Assembly (NCBI GenBank): GCA_013360215.1
Contig: JABWCP010000005.1
Location: 1 to 64,000 of the forward strand
Direction: 5' to 3'
Source of the DNA: a bacterium
GTDB lineage: Bacteria > CLD3 > SB21
DNA length: 64,000 nt
Part shown: positions 32,653 to 42,461 of the stretch, piece after piece
Layout of the letters: every line of letters starts with the position of its first letter
Numbering within the stretch: the first letter of the stretch is position 1
Notes under the pieces: model-generated
The model's input: the letters and a program-made list of their open reading frames with translations, nothing else
Database searches by the model: none
Told to the model about the DNA's origin: nothing
Made by a program: the position numbers and the translations under genes

Positions 32653-35367
32653 ATGAACTTCTATCGGGTCTTTTTTGTAGCTTTTTTTTACACGATTTAT
32701 CTAACTTTTGCTCAGGAGAAGGAGATTGCTTCTTCCTCTGCTCAAAGTGCCATATCTCTCAAACAAGCCGTCGCAGAATTGGAGTTACGGTACCATGTGC
32801 GATTTTCATATGTTGACCAGACCATAGCAAAATATACTGTCCGTACTCCGATCAAAGGCGATGATTTGCAACAATCCTTAGAGTATATATTGATCGGTAA
32901 ACCACTCGCATACAAACGCATCGGAAAAAATATTATCGTTTTGTATGAAGACGACACAAAAAAGCAAGAAGCTTCAGGTCAGTTCACATCTGTTCGCCTA
33001 ACGATCGTTGATGCACGTACGTCAGAGGGGATTTATTTTGCCAACGTAACAATCTCCGGTAGTCGTCGCGGGGCATTGAGCGATGCACATGGCCAAGCTG
33101 TAGTTCAGCACATTCCTTACGGGGATTACACACTCCGTATAACAGCATTAGGTTATTTGCCTTTGGACAAGGCGTTGCATCTTTCATCTCAAGAAATCTC
33201 TCTGGATACGATACGTCTCGAACCCAGCGACATTCGATTGGACTCCACTATCGTCTTTGGTGAAAGGGAAACATGGCGTGTCAGTGATCCCAAATTGCGC
33301 GTTCAACCCAGCGTCATCGTTATTGATCACCGAAAAATCAACTCAACACCGAGCGTTCTTGAGCCTGATCTTTTTAGAACCTTGCAAACACTACCCGGCG
33401 TCACCGCTCCCAACGATCTATCCAACGAACTGTATGTGCGCGGAGGAACCCCGGATCAAAATCTAATCACAATGGATCGCGCTATTGTATATCAACCATA
33501 TCACCTTTTCGGTATAGCCGGTATATTTAATACTGACGCTATCGAACAAGTGAACTTTTCCACCGGTGGTTTTTCAGCACAATACGGCAATCGTCTGAGC
33601 TCTGTAATTGATGTACGCACTAAATCGGCTTCACCAAATAAGTTCTCGGCCACGGGTAATGTCAGTTTGCTCAGTTCCAAAATCACGATGGATGGTCAAC
33701 CCAACAAACATTGGTATTACCTCGTTTCTTTGCGTCGGACCTATTTAGATTTTGCCACCAAAGCGGCGGTATGGTTAAAAATAGCTCCGGAATCAATCCC
33801 TTATTCTTTTTATGACGGACTGAGCAAAGTAGTGTACCGTCCGAATACACTGCACGAATTTGGAACTTCATTATTTTTCAGCCAAGATAAATTTTTTTCA
33901 AAGCACAGGGATTATGAATATGTCTTCAACGAATTTAATGTCAGTCGGAAGTTACCTATGTATAGCGTCGGCCGCCTTGACTATGGCTGGGGAAATTTAA
34001 ATGCTGCTATTTATTGGGACTGGCAGGCGGGAGATCTTTTCCGATCGCGAGTTACGATCAGTCAATCCAAAGCTACAATCAAACTGGATGAAGACCTCTA
34101 TTACGGGTATGACAGCGGTGCGCCAGATTCGATCCGTCGGCGGACAGATAGCCTTAATGCATTACAGGAAAAGCGTCCTTTTGATACGCGAAACTATATC
34201 GTAGATCGAGGGTTCGCATGGGATACACAATGGGAATGGTTAAATGAACACAGTATGTATCTGGGCGTTTCACTTAACTTGATCGAAATGTCCTATTACT
34301 GGAAAAACTTTAACGCACCACCGCATTATGTACAAGTGTTTTACGATTTTGCGCCGGACAGCTTTCGTTATCAGCGTCGCACAACTAATCTCGCATTTTA
34401 TATCGAAGACATGTGGAAAAAAGGTGACTGGACGATCAAACCGGGTATTCGAATAGAACATTTTTCAAGCAACAAACGATCTCTATTGATAAGCCCGCGT
34501 ACGGCGATTCGGTATGATGTCTCGCCCAAACTAGCGCTCAAAGGAAGCGCCGGCATATATTATCAGTCTCTTTTTACTGCGCGCGAGCGCGGCTATATCG
34601 GTTTTTTAGAAGTGCCTTTCTCCACTGAAAATCAGGTTGAAAAAGCAACTCACATCATTGCAGGTGGTGAATTTTTTCCAAATCCCAACATTAGGCTGAC
34701 GGCAGATATCTATTTCAAACATTTTAATCGTCTTTACCGAAAAGACCGCTCATCGGATAGCCTTCACTTTGATGAAGGCGTCGGTGACGCATACGGATTA
34801 GAAATCACCTACCGGCGAATAGGCAATAAAATGAGTTTTGAGGCCGATTATTCTTTAGCCTGGGTTACACGCACATTTGACCAAAAGACATATGTCACTA
34901 ACTATGATCAGCGTCATACATTAAATTTACTCTTCAGTTATCGCTTGCCAAAAAACTGGACTGTGGATGCACGATGGGTTCTAGCTTCAGGTCGTGCCTA
35001 CCGACCGACGGAGTTTTATGGCGCTTTTGTTGACATTAATCTGTTCGATGGTAGTGTTGGAACATCGCCATATGCGTATGAATTTGGGCAAAAAAATTTA
35101 GATCACTTGGAGTTTTACGACCGATACCCCTTCTATCATCGTCTCGACATTAGCTTAGTTAAAACGATCCGATTTAACGCATGGACATTAAAACCTTATG
35201 TTTCCATTATCAACACGTATTACTCCAACAACCCTTTGTTTTATGATTATGCTACCAGTGGAAGTGTGATCACTAATGAACCTGATCCTCGCCGCTTGTA
35301 TTATTCCAAACGAAAAGGTTACGGAGTTCCTATTTTGCCAAGTTTCGGAGCATTTTTCGAGTTCTAG
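32653..35367 (+). CDS. TonB-dependent outer-membrane receptor with STN and carboxypeptidase-like domains
   Basis: 904 residues. Signal peptide to about residue 20 (ending TFAQ). STN domain about 35-100 (ISLKQAVAELELRYHVRFSY ... KNIIVLYEDD), which identifies a signal-transducing receptor for FecI/FecR. A carboxypeptidase-regulatory-like domain spans about 116-200 (FANVTISGSRRGALSDAHGQ). Plug about 225-335 with NELYVRGGTPDQNLITMDRA and FSTGGFSAQYGNRLSSVIDV, then a 22-stranded barrel ending FEF. It is followed 2 bp later by the DUF4249 gene, a common partner of such receptors. The imported ligand is unknown; no SusD-like or glycoside hydrolase gene is nearby. Confidence 0.95.
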   Translation: MNFYRVFFVAFFYTIYLTFAQEKEIASSSAQSAISLKQAVAELELRYHVRFSYVDQTIAKYTVRTPIKGDDLQQSLEYILIGKPLAYKRIGKNIIVLYEDDTKKQEASGQFTSVRLTIVDARTSEGIYFANVTISGSRRGALSDAHGQAVVQHIPYGDYTLRITALGYLPLDKALHLSSQEISLDTIRLEPSDIRLDSTIVFGERETWRVSDPKLRVQPSVIVIDHRKINSTPSVLEPDLFRTLQTLPGVTAPNDLSNELYVRGGTPDQNLITMDRAIVYQPYHLFGIAGIFNTDAIEQVNFSTGGFSAQYGNRLSSVIDVRTKSASPNKFSATGNVSLLSSKITMDGQPNKHWYYLVSLRRTYLDFATKAAVWLKIAPESIPYSFYDGLSKVVYRPNTLHEFGTSLFFSQDKFFSKHRDYEYVFNEFNVSRKLPMYSVGRLDYGWGNLNAAIYWDWQAGDLFRSRVTISQSKATIKLDEDLYYGYDSGAPDSIRRRTDSLNALQEKRPFDTRNYIVDRGFAWDTQWEWLNEHSMYLGVSLNLIEMSYYWKNFNAPPHYVQVFYDFAPDSFRYQRRTTNLAFYIEDMWKKGDWTIKPGIRIEHFSSNKRSLLISPRTAIRYDVSPKLALKGSAGIYYQSLFTARERGYIGFLEVPFSTENQVEKATHIIAGGEFFPNPNIRLTADIYFKHFNRLYRKDRSSDSLHFDEGVGDAYGLEITYRRIGNKMSFEADYSLAWVTRTFDQKTYVTNYDQRHTLNLLFSYRLPKNWTVDARWVLASGRAYRPTEFYGAFVDINLFDGSVGTSPYAYEFGQKNLDHLEFYDRYPFYHRLDISLVKTIRFNAWTLKPYVSIINTYYSNNPLFYDYATSGSVITNEPDPRRLYYSKRKGYGVPILPSFGAFFEF

Positions 35368-35369
35368 TT

Positions 35370-36302
35370 ATGAGAAAAAAATCGACAATAATACTGATGT
35401 TTGCTATTTCACTGAGTGCCGCATGTAATTCAAATCACTCCAATGAATTTCTGGGTGCTTTTGGTGTCTTGATGCCGTATGCCTCCGAAAATGCAACGGT
35501 CATAGTAACGCGCGCCTACAGCCAGGAAAACTATCAAGAATTTATACCCGAAGAACTTCTGACTTTGGAATCCAATGCCGAGGTTACCATTACGAGTGAT
35601 TCGCAGAGCATTAGACTTTCGGAAGTGATACCAGGGCGCTATATAGATACAGCAGGAGTGTTAAAATATTTCCCCGGCTCCATCTATCGACTCGAAGTTC
35701 GAGCCGTGGACGGCCTGCGCATAAGCGCAGAATGTACGCTTCCGGGTGTACCGATTCCTGATCCGGAAATAACTCCCGATAGCTTTTCTGTCGCGATAGA
35801 AATGGATACAGTCCGCCGAGTCGTCTCCGGATATCCTTATCCTGTTTTGACGCCGCTATATTACCTTCGTTCTCCCAAAATACGATTTGATTGGAGTGAT
35901 GTTATTGGCGCTGAAGCCTACTATTGGGAGATTGGTTCTGATACATCGTATCTTAAAGAATCTGATCAAGAATTTTTCATACCAAACTCAAAATTATTTC
36001 AGGCCGAAAAATGGATCACGTATTCATCGTTAGTATTATTTGATCACTGGGATTCTACTAGCTATAGAGGCATTTATAATAAGCCGGATAACCCCTGGAC
36101 ATGGAGCGGCTTCAATATCGATTCGGAAAGGGAGTTTGTTTATACATCACAACTCCGTATTACCGCCATAGACCGAAATTTCATTAACTATAAGGATAAT
36201 CACAAATCTAACATCCGCGGTGGATACGGGTATTTTAGTGCCGCCACAAGGCATGAACGACCGATAACCGTCCATGTCAAATCAGAAATGAGGACACGAT
36301 GA
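35370..36302 (+). CDS. DUF4249-like lipoprotein, TonB receptor partner
   Basis: 310 residues, lipoprotein signal with lipobox SAAC (Cys19). The N-terminal domain has the beta-sandwich pattern of DUF4249: ATVIVTRAYSQENYQ, TLESNAEVTITSDSQSIRLS and the stretch PGSIYRLEVRAVDGLRISAE with CTLPGVPIPDP. DUF4249 proteins are surface lipoproteins encoded directly after TonB receptors of this type. The spacing of 2 bp to the receptor and 4-bp overlap with the next gene indicate one operon. Function is inferred from context. Confidence 0.8.
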   Translation: MRKKSTIILMFAISLSAACNSNHSNEFLGAFGVLMPYASENATVIVTRAYSQENYQEFIPEELLTLESNAEVTITSDSQSIRLSEVIPGRYIDTAGVLKYFPGSIYRLEVRAVDGLRISAECTLPGVPIPDPEITPDSFSVAIEMDTVRRVVSGYPYPVLTPLYYLRSPKIRFDWSDVIGAEAYYWEIGSDTSYLKESDQEFFIPNSKLFQAEKWITYSSLVLFDHWDSTSYRGIYNKPDNPWTWSGFNIDSEREFVYTSQLRITAIDRNFINYKDNHKSNIRGGYGYFSAATRHERPITVHVKSEMRTR

Positions 36303-37411
36303 GCACTTTACGCCGTATCGTTATCATGGCATGTCTTTGCCTATATTGGACAGCTTGCAGTGAAGAAAAGAATCAATCCAACGACGATCAACAGGTGCCT
36401 CACTTTGAATGGGACCCCGGCTCTGCCGCCACAAGGCCAGTCGAAATAGCTCCGTATAGCGATGGTAATATCGCTATTCTTTGCGACCACTATGATCTTA
36501 ACCGTTCAAGCTTGACTGGATTTGCTCCTGACGGAACTATTCGTTTCCAAAAACAATTACCTGCTTATTACGGGGTAGCAAACGAATTAGATTATAACAA
36601 TGGTGTTTTTACCTTCGTTTTGAATCCCACAAGAGTTGGTTCAAATCCACTTTTCATGCAAGTAGACACTACCGGAAATGTGATTAATCAAAAGCAGTTT
36701 GTACAAACAGCATACACGTCTATGTATAAACTGAACAGCGGCGGCTATATGATAAGAGCAGCAACAGCAGATTCGTTTAAAAACAAAATCGGCAAACTGG
36801 ATGACGATGGCGACATTTTGTGGGAGAAGGAAATATCGAGGAATTATACTACCCTTTATGTCGTGGATGATCGCGTATTCGTGAGTTATTTTAATACGGA
36901 TAATACGTCATATTTTATGTCATCTTTTGATGAGTTTGGTAACGTACTTTGGACAACGGAACTTTCAACACTAGCTCAGCCACTGATATGCAAAATCGCA
37001 AATCAAGATTATCGAATTACCGGTCTGCTCTATAATCAATACAAGTATAGATTTGATCGTTTGACCATTAGTGTGATGGATCAAGATGGCGTTATAACAC
37101 CGTTGGATACCATCCCATTAAACGGCACGTCAGATTTTTACGCGTTAGAGAGCCTGGTTGCCGGTGAGTTAGTGCTGGTAGGACGGTGGAGCGGTACTAG
37201 TAAACTTTTATTTATGAGGATTATGAACGATGGATCGTGGATTGATTCGTATATCGTTCCCGATTTGAATGATTTTACCCACTACAGAGTGCGACCTACC
37301 GGAAATGGCGCGTATCTTATTATGGGGACAACTTATCAGAGTTCGACGGGACTACCGACCGTTATGGTCTATAAAGTAGACGCATACGGAAATTATTTAG
37401 CGTTCGATTGA
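36299..37411 (+). CDS. Lipoprotein with beta-propeller-like repeats
   Basis: 370 residues; lipobox WTAC (Cys19-20). The mature chain has recurrent short strands with the pattern DxDGxIxxxxxL/DEFGNVLWTTEL/DDDGDILWEKEI, which suggests a propeller of the PQQ-like or outer-membrane type. No catalytic motif is seen. It overlaps the DUF4249 gene by 4 bp and ends the locus. It may form part of the outer-membrane complex with the TonB receptor and DUF4249 lipoprotein, but I do not recognise a named family. Confidence 0.7.
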   Translation: MSTLRRIVIMACLCLYWTACSEEKNQSNDDQQVPHFEWDPGSAATRPVEIAPYSDGNIAILCDHYDLNRSSLTGFAPDGTIRFQKQLPAYYGVANELDYNNGVFTFVLNPTRVGSNPLFMQVDTTGNVINQKQFVQTAYTSMYKLNSGGYMIRAATADSFKNKIGKLDDDGDILWEKEISRNYTTLYVVDDRVFVSYFNTDNTSYFMSSFDEFGNVLWTTELSTLAQPLICKIANQDYRITGLLYNQYKYRFDRLTISVMDQDGVITPLDTIPLNGTSDFYALESLVAGELVLVGRWSGTSKLLFMRIMNDGSWIDSYIVPDLNDFTHYRVRPTGNGAYLIMGTTYQSSTGLPTVMVYKVDAYGNYLAFD

Positions 37412-37518
37412 TACCGCCTTGAATTTCTTCTTTCACTCTCGTATTATTGCCCGCCGAAAATAATCATTTTAAAATTATCAGGCGTATTTTCCATTTCTTA
37501 ATCAGGAGTTTTGATCGC

Positions 37519-39702
37519 ATGTCCGAACAGGAAATTCTGCGTCTCGTTGCCAAAGAACTCAATATCCCCGTCCAACACGTCACTTCAACCACCCAGTTGC
37601 TTGACCTGGAAAACACCGTTCCTTTTATCGCACGCTACCGAAAAGAAGTAACCGGCGGTATGGACGAAAATCAAATCCGGGATATACAGGATAAGATGAC
37701 ATACTATCGCGCACTGGAAGCACGTAAAGAAGTCGTACTCAAGTCTATCGAAGAACAAGGTAAACTTACCGACGAACTCAAAGCGCGTATCGTAGCCGCT
37801 ACAATGCTTCAAGAAGTCGAAGATTTGTATCTGCCGTATAAACCAAAACGTCGTACCAAAGGTATTATCGCCAAAGAAAAAGGCCTCGAACCGCTCGCTT
37901 TCCAAATCCTTGCACAAGAGATTACAAGCGGCACCCTAGACGAATATGCCCAACCCTTCATCAATCCCGAAAAAGGAGTTACGACCGTCGACGAAGCGTT
38001 GCAAGGCGCACGCGATATCATCGCCGAGATCATCAGCGAAGATGCGGATGTAAGAAAAGATGTGCGCGAGTTTACACGTGAGAACGGCATCCTCGTGTCT
38101 GAAGTGAAAGAAGACCCCGAAAACGAATATGAAATGTATCATACATTTAGCGAGCCGATCGCCAAAATGCCTCCGCATCGTATCTTGGCTACCAACCGCG
38201 GTGAGCGCGAAGAAAAACTCCGCATCAAAATCACGGTTGACGAAGAAGCCTGTTGCAACATCATCGGATATCGCCACGTTAAAAAACAAAAATCTATTTT
38301 TCGTGATCAGGTTATCGAAGCCATCAAAGAAAGTTATTTCCGTTTGATCGCACCTTCCATTGAACGTGAAATCCGCGGCGAGTTTACCGAAAAGTCCGAA
38401 GAACATGCGATCGAAGTATTCGGAAGTAATGCGCGAAACCTACTTCTCCAAGCTCCCACCAAAGGCAAAATCATCATGGGCATTGATCCCGGATTTAGGA
38501 CGGGATGCAAAGTCGCTGTCATTGATGAAACCGGAAAATACCTTGAGGGCGAAACCATCTATCCGCATGAACCGCAAAAAGACACCTTGGGCTCAAAGCG
38601 CGTTTTGAAACAATTCATCAGAAAATATGAGGTGACCGTCATTGCAATCGGGAACGGCACCGCGTCCCGCGAAACGGAATCTCTCGTTGCCGATCTGATC
38701 ACCGATCTCAAAAAAGAAGATCCTCATCTGGAACTCGTGTATACGATCGTATCGGAAGCCGGCGCTTCGGTTTATTCGGCTTCAAAAATTGCACAACAAG
38801 AATTTCCTGATCTTGAGGCCTCGCAACGGGGCAATATTTCCATCGCGCGGCGACTTCTGGACCCCTTGGCCGAATTGGTCAAAATTGACCCCAAATCCAT
38901 CGGAGTCGGCCAGTATCAGCATGATGTCAACCAAAAACGTTTGGCCGAACAGCTTACACATGTCGTGGAGTCTGCTGTAAACTACGTCGGCGTTAATCTT
39001 AACACAGCCTCCGCTGCTCTTCTGACGTACGTATCCGGCCTCTCATCCAAAACAGCCCAATCCATCATCGCACATCGGGATAAAAATGGAAAATTCTCAC
39101 GCCGTGAACAACTTATGGATGTGACCGGTATCGGTCCGGCCGCATATCAGCAATGCGCAGGATTTTTACGTATTCCGGACGGCGATAATCCGCTAGATAA
39201 TACGTCCATTCACCCGGAATCGTATGACGCCACACAAAAGCTGCTCAAAAAATTCAATATCGTCGACCCGTCAACAGCCGGAAGCCTGCTTGAACTGCAA
39301 CTACGTAATGCAAAAATGTCTTTTGAAAATATCGCCGGGGAAGTCGGAGTCGGTGTTCCTACACTCAAAGACATTTTAGACAATCTTAAAAAACCGGGTC
39401 GTGATCCGCGTGAAGAAATGCCAAAACCCATTTTCAAATCCGATGTATTAAAAATGGAGGACCTGCGCGAAGGCATGATACTCAAAGGTACAGTTCGCAA
39501 TGTCGTTGATTTTGGCGCTTTCGTGGATATCGGGGTTAAGCAGGACGGATTGGTACATATCAGCCATTTATCCAATAAGTATGTTAAAAACCCGATGGAG
39601 GTGGTGGCTGTCGGCGATGTGGTGGATGTAAAAGTAATGAGCGTTGATCTCAAAAAGGGACGCGTTCAACTCAGCATGAAAGAAGCATCACGCAGTTATT
39701 AG
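37519..39702 (+). CDS. tex: Tex-family RNA-binding transcription accessory protein
   Basis: 727 residues from the ATG at 37519 (MSEQEILRLVAKEL), preceded by aggag; the longer open frame upstream is not Tex-like. Domains in order: Tex N-terminal helical domain (1-190), a YqgF/RNase H-like domain with MGIDPGFRTGCKVAVID (about 330-450), helix-hairpin-helix segments (SALLTYVSGLSSKTAQSI), and the C-terminal S1 RNA-binding domain (GMILKGTVRNVVDFGAFVDI, about 645-720). Known for roles in transcription and RNA metabolism. Monocistronic; a strong terminator follows. Confidence 0.95.
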   Translation: MSEQEILRLVAKELNIPVQHVTSTTQLLDLENTVPFIARYRKEVTGGMDENQIRDIQDKMTYYRALEARKEVVLKSIEEQGKLTDELKARIVAATMLQEVEDLYLPYKPKRRTKGIIAKEKGLEPLAFQILAQEITSGTLDEYAQPFINPEKGVTTVDEALQGARDIIAEIISEDADVRKDVREFTRENGILVSEVKEDPENEYEMYHTFSEPIAKMPPHRILATNRGEREEKLRIKITVDEEACCNIIGYRHVKKQKSIFRDQVIEAIKESYFRLIAPSIEREIRGEFTEKSEEHAIEVFGSNARNLLLQAPTKGKIIMGIDPGFRTGCKVAVIDETGKYLEGETIYPHEPQKDTLGSKRVLKQFIRKYEVTVIAIGNGTASRETESLVADLITDLKKEDPHLELVYTIVSEAGASVYSASKIAQQEFPDLEASQRGNISIARRLLDPLAELVKIDPKSIGVGQYQHDVNQKRLAEQLTHVVESAVNYVGVNLNTASAALLTYVSGLSSKTAQSIIAHRDKNGKFSRREQLMDVTGIGPAAYQQCAGFLRIPDGDNPLDNTSIHPESYDATQKLLKKFNIVDPSTAGSLLELQLRNAKMSFENIAGEVGVGVPTLKDILDNLKKPGRDPREEMPKPIFKSDVLKMEDLREGMILKGTVRNVVDFGAFVDIGVKQDGLVHISHLSNKYVKNPMEVVAVGDVVDVKVMSVDLKKGRVQLSMKEASRSY

Positions 39703-39724
39703 ACCAACATTGCTTTTGCAAAAT

Positions 39725-39758
39725 AAAAAAGGCTGCTTCGTTTGAAGCAGCCTTTTTA
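39725..39758. terminator. Bidirectional terminator between tex and nuoB
   Basis: Stem aaggctgcttc (39729-39739) with gaagcagcctt (39744-39754), loop of 4 nt, A-run on the left and T-run on the right. Serves tex (+) and the convergent nuoB (-). Confidence 0.92.
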
Positions 39759-39774
39759 TATTAAATCGTAAATT

Positions 39775-40347
39775 TCAGAATTTGCCTGTCGCTATTTCCG
39801 CTACCAGATCTTTACCACGACCTGCGATACCGACTTTATCATCGCCATACATACCGTCATCTTTGATATCGCGTGCGTAAGCCGCTTCGCGTTTGGCAAT
39901 AAGTTTTTGAATTTTCATCACGCCTTCGATCAAACCTTCAGGACGTGGCGGACACCCCGGCACATATACATCCACTGGGATAAACTGATCAACACCTTGA
40001 ATGAGCGTGTAGGTGTTAAAAAAACCTCCGGTCGAAGCGCAAGCGCCCATCGAAATACACCATTTAGGTTCAGGCATTTGATCCCAGATGCGTTTGAGCA
40101 CAGGCATCATCTTGATCGAGACACGGCCGGAAACAATCATCAAATCAGCCTGACGCGGTGAAAAACGGATAGCTTCCGACCCGAATCGCGACATATCATA
40201 GCGCGGTCCGAGCGTCGCCATCATTTCGATCGCACAACATGCTGTACCGAAAGGCATCGGCCAAAGTGAATTGCGGCGGCCCCAGTCATAAACGGCTTCG
40301 ACGGTCGTCAGAAGCACATTATCTTTGAGTTCTTTCGTGAGATCCAT
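39775..40347 (-). CDS. nuoB: NADH-quinone oxidoreductase subunit B, isolated from other nuo genes
   Basis: 190 residues of the complex I subunit that holds iron-sulphur cluster N2. All four cluster cysteines are visible: the tandem pair in [11 protein letters not shown], one in [10 protein letters not shown] and one in [11 protein letters not shown]. Other hallmarks are [26 protein letters not shown] and [14 protein letters not shown]. No other nuo gene is in the window; the neighbour 33 bp upstream is sodA. It may act with a nuo operon elsewhere, or belong to a related NuoB-like complex. A terminator follows immediately. Confidence 0.93.
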   Translation of the reverse strand: MDLTKELKDNVLLTTVEAVYDWGRRNSLWPMPFGTACCAIEMMATLGPRYDMSRFGSEAIRFSPRQADLMIVSGRVSIKMMPVLKRIWDQMPEPKWCISMGACASTGGFFNTYTLIQGVDQFIPVDVYVPGCPPRPEGLIEGVMKIQKLIAKREAAYARDIKDDGMYGDDKVGIAGRGKDLVAEIATGKF

Positions 40348-40380
40348 AAAGGATGTTTCCTTTTTTCGAAAATCTAAAAC

Positions 40381-40986
40381 TTATTTGGCGTTCGCGAAGT
40401 TTTCGGCAACTTTGTTCCAGTTAACCACATTCCAAAACGCGGTGATATAATCCGGACGACGGTTTTGATATTTAAGATAGTACGCGTGTTCCCACACGTC
40501 TAATCCCAATATAGGCGCACCTTTAACTTCGGCAATATCCATTAACGGATTATCTTGATTGGGGGTAGAGCATATCGCCAATTTGCCTTCCTTTACGATG
40601 AGCCATGTCCAACCGGAACCAAAGCGTGTCGCACCGGCATTTGCAAATTGAGTTTTGAAATCGGCAAACGAACCGAATGCTAATTTGATCGCATCCGCTA
40701 ATGCGCCCGTCGGTTCACCGCCTGCATTGGGACCAAGAACCGTCCAAAAAAGCGAGTGATTAAAATGTCCGCCGCCATTATTGCGTACGGCGACAGGGTA
40801 TTTGGAAATATTTTTACAGATTTCTTCGATACTCAGATTTTCTTCAGGCTTACCGGCCACCGCGTTATTGAGATTGGTTACATAGGCAGTGTGGTGTTTG
40901 CCATGGTGGATTTCCATAGTCATCTTATCAAAATGAGGTTCCAACGCATCATGTGCGTACGGAAGCGAGGGAAGTGTAAAAGCCAT
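40381..40986 (-). CDS. Superoxide dismutase, Fe/Mn type
   Basis: 201 residues, cytoplasmic (no signal peptide). Metal ligands are in the expected places: His in [13 protein letters not shown], His in [11 protein letters not shown], and Asp and His in [20 protein letters not shown]. Iron versus manganese use cannot be set from sequence by eye. It lies 33 bp upstream of nuoB on the same strand, so the two genes are probably co-transcribed; protects against superoxide formed by respiratory chains. Confidence 0.96.
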   Translation of the reverse strand: MAFTLPSLPYAHDALEPHFDKMTMEIHHGKHHTAYVTNLNNAVAGKPEENLSIEEICKNISKYPVAVRNNGGGHFNHSLFWTVLGPNAGGEPTGALADAIKLAFGSFADFKTQFANAGATRFGSGWTWLIVKEGKLAICSTPNQDNPLMDIAEVKGAPILGLDVWEHAYYLKYQNRRPDYITAFWNVVNWNKVAENFANAK

Positions 40987-41065
40987 TGTATATTCTCCTT
41001 GAGCTTGTTTTTTTTACTGGTCAATACTAATCAAAATCACCTTATTTTGCAATGTTTTTCCATGA

Positions 41066-41479
41066 TCATAGTCCCATGATTTTGATCACAACGCGTTTTT
41101 TTCGCTGCCCGTCAAACTCGGCATAATAGATCTGCTGCCAAGGGCCAAAATCCAGCCGACCACCGGTCACCGGCACAATCACCTCATGATGCAATAGCAA
41201 GTTCTTTAAATGCGCATCCGCGTTGTCTTCGCCGGTACGATGATGAAGGTAATTCGGATTAACGGGCGCCAGATGATCCAGCCATTTGTCAATGTCCTTG
41301 ATAAGACCATCTTCTGCGTCATTGACATATACCGCCGCTGTAATATGCATCGCCGACACAAGCGCCATACCCTCTTTGATCCCCGAAACGTTAAGCGCCG
41401 ACTCTACTTCATCGGTGATATTGATATATTCTCTTCTTTGTTTAGTGTTAAACCACAGGTAGTGTGTATGAACTTTCAC
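41066..41479 (-). CDS. yjbQ: YjbQ/UPF0047 family protein
   Basis: 137 residues of the UPF0047 family, which is annotated as secondary thiamine-phosphate synthase on the basis of weak activity in E. coli YjbQ. Hallmarks: [39 protein letters not shown] and the ending [20 protein letters not shown]. The conserved His, Asp and Glu residues cluster as a metal or active site. It lies 79 bp upstream of sodA; whether it shares a transcript is unclear. True physiological role not established. Confidence 0.93.
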   Translation of the reverse strand: MKVHTHYLWFNTKQRREYINITDEVESALNVSGIKEGMALVSAMHITAAVYVNDAEDGLIKDIDKWLDHLAPVNPNYLHHRTGEDNADAHLKNLLLHHEVIVPVTGGRLDFGPWQQIYYAEFDGQRKKRVVIKIMGL

Positions 41480-41567
41480 AAGGCCTCCTTTTTTAAAATT
41501 TCGTTATTCCATTTCAATTTCGCAAGAATCGGGTGGTTTTCAGAAATTGAATATCACATATTATCGC

Positions 41568-42455
41568 ATGTTAAAACTCTACATACAACTTCCTCCCGAC
41601 TTTTCGTTTGACGAATGCCTTGTTTTTCTGACTCGGTCTGATCGGGAAATACTGCATCGCGTTCAAAACAAATCGTTAACTAAAGCGTTTCGTATAGGCC
41701 ACGAAACTTGTTTAACTACTATATCCGTTAAATCGGATAAAATGATGCTCCGTTTTGACAGAGACATCTCCAACGAAGCGGCGCGTCTTATTCGCTCAGA
41801 AGTTTCCGAATGGTTTGATCTGTCATGCGATCTTGCGAACGTTTATCGTCTTATGAAAAAAGATCCGAAATTATTCGCACTTACCAAACGTTTTCACGGT
41901 TTACGGTTGATCGGTATTCCCGATCTTTTTGAGGCTTTAGCTTGGGCTGTCATCGGTCAACAAATCAATCTGACTTTTGCATACACGTTAAAACAACGTT
42001 TGATCGATGTTGCCGGGCAATCGCTTACTCATGATGGATTATCTTATGGTTTATTTCCTGACCCGACCACCGTGGCTGATTTGAAGGTAGATACGTTACG
42101 AAAATTACAATTTTCAACGCGTAAAGCAGAATATCTTATTCATATCGCGCGGCAAATCGCCGACAAAAAAATCGAGAAAACGGCTTTGCAAAACCTCTCG
42201 CTTTCGCAAATAGTAGAGCGGCTTACGGCCGAACGCGGCATTGGTGCGTGGACAGCGCATTATGTGGCGATGAAGTGTCTTCGTAAAGCCAATGCTTTTC
42301 CTATCGGGGATGCCGGATTGCACCAGGCCGTATTTCGTATTTACCAAATGAAAGGGAAACCCACACTCAAACAGGTTGAGAAAAAATCAAAATTGTGGCA
42401 AGGATGCGAAGCGTATGCTGTCTTTTATTTGTGGCGAAGTCTGCAGGAAACATGA
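41568..42455 (+). CDS. DNA-3-methyladenine glycosylase II, AlkA-like
   Basis: 295 residues from the ATG at 41568 (MLKLYIQLPPDFSFDECLVF); a TTG at 41547 seven codons earlier has a better SD (gggtgg) and cannot be excluded. Helix-hairpin-helix glycosylase that removes alkylated bases from DNA. The N-terminal domain (PPDFSFDECLVFLTRSDREI) matches the Bacillus-type AlkA; the HhH-GPD core includes EALAWAVIGQQINL, LTAERGIGAWTAHYVAMKCL and the catalytic Asp in FPIGDAGLHQA. There is no Lys of bifunctional lyases at the hairpin. Convergent with the lepB genes, with only 6 bp between stops. Confidence 0.9.
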   Translation: MLKLYIQLPPDFSFDECLVFLTRSDREILHRVQNKSLTKAFRIGHETCLTTISVKSDKMMLRFDRDISNEAARLIRSEVSEWFDLSCDLANVYRLMKKDPKLFALTKRFHGLRLIGIPDLFEALAWAVIGQQINLTFAYTLKQRLIDVAGQSLTHDGLSYGLFPDPTTVADLKVDTLRKLQFSTRKAEYLIHIARQIADKKIEKTALQNLSLSQIVERLTAERGIGAWTAHYVAMKCLRKANAFPIGDAGLHQAVFRIYQMKGKPTLKQVEKKSKLWQGCEAYAVFYLWRSLQET

Positions 42456-42461
42456 AGTGAT

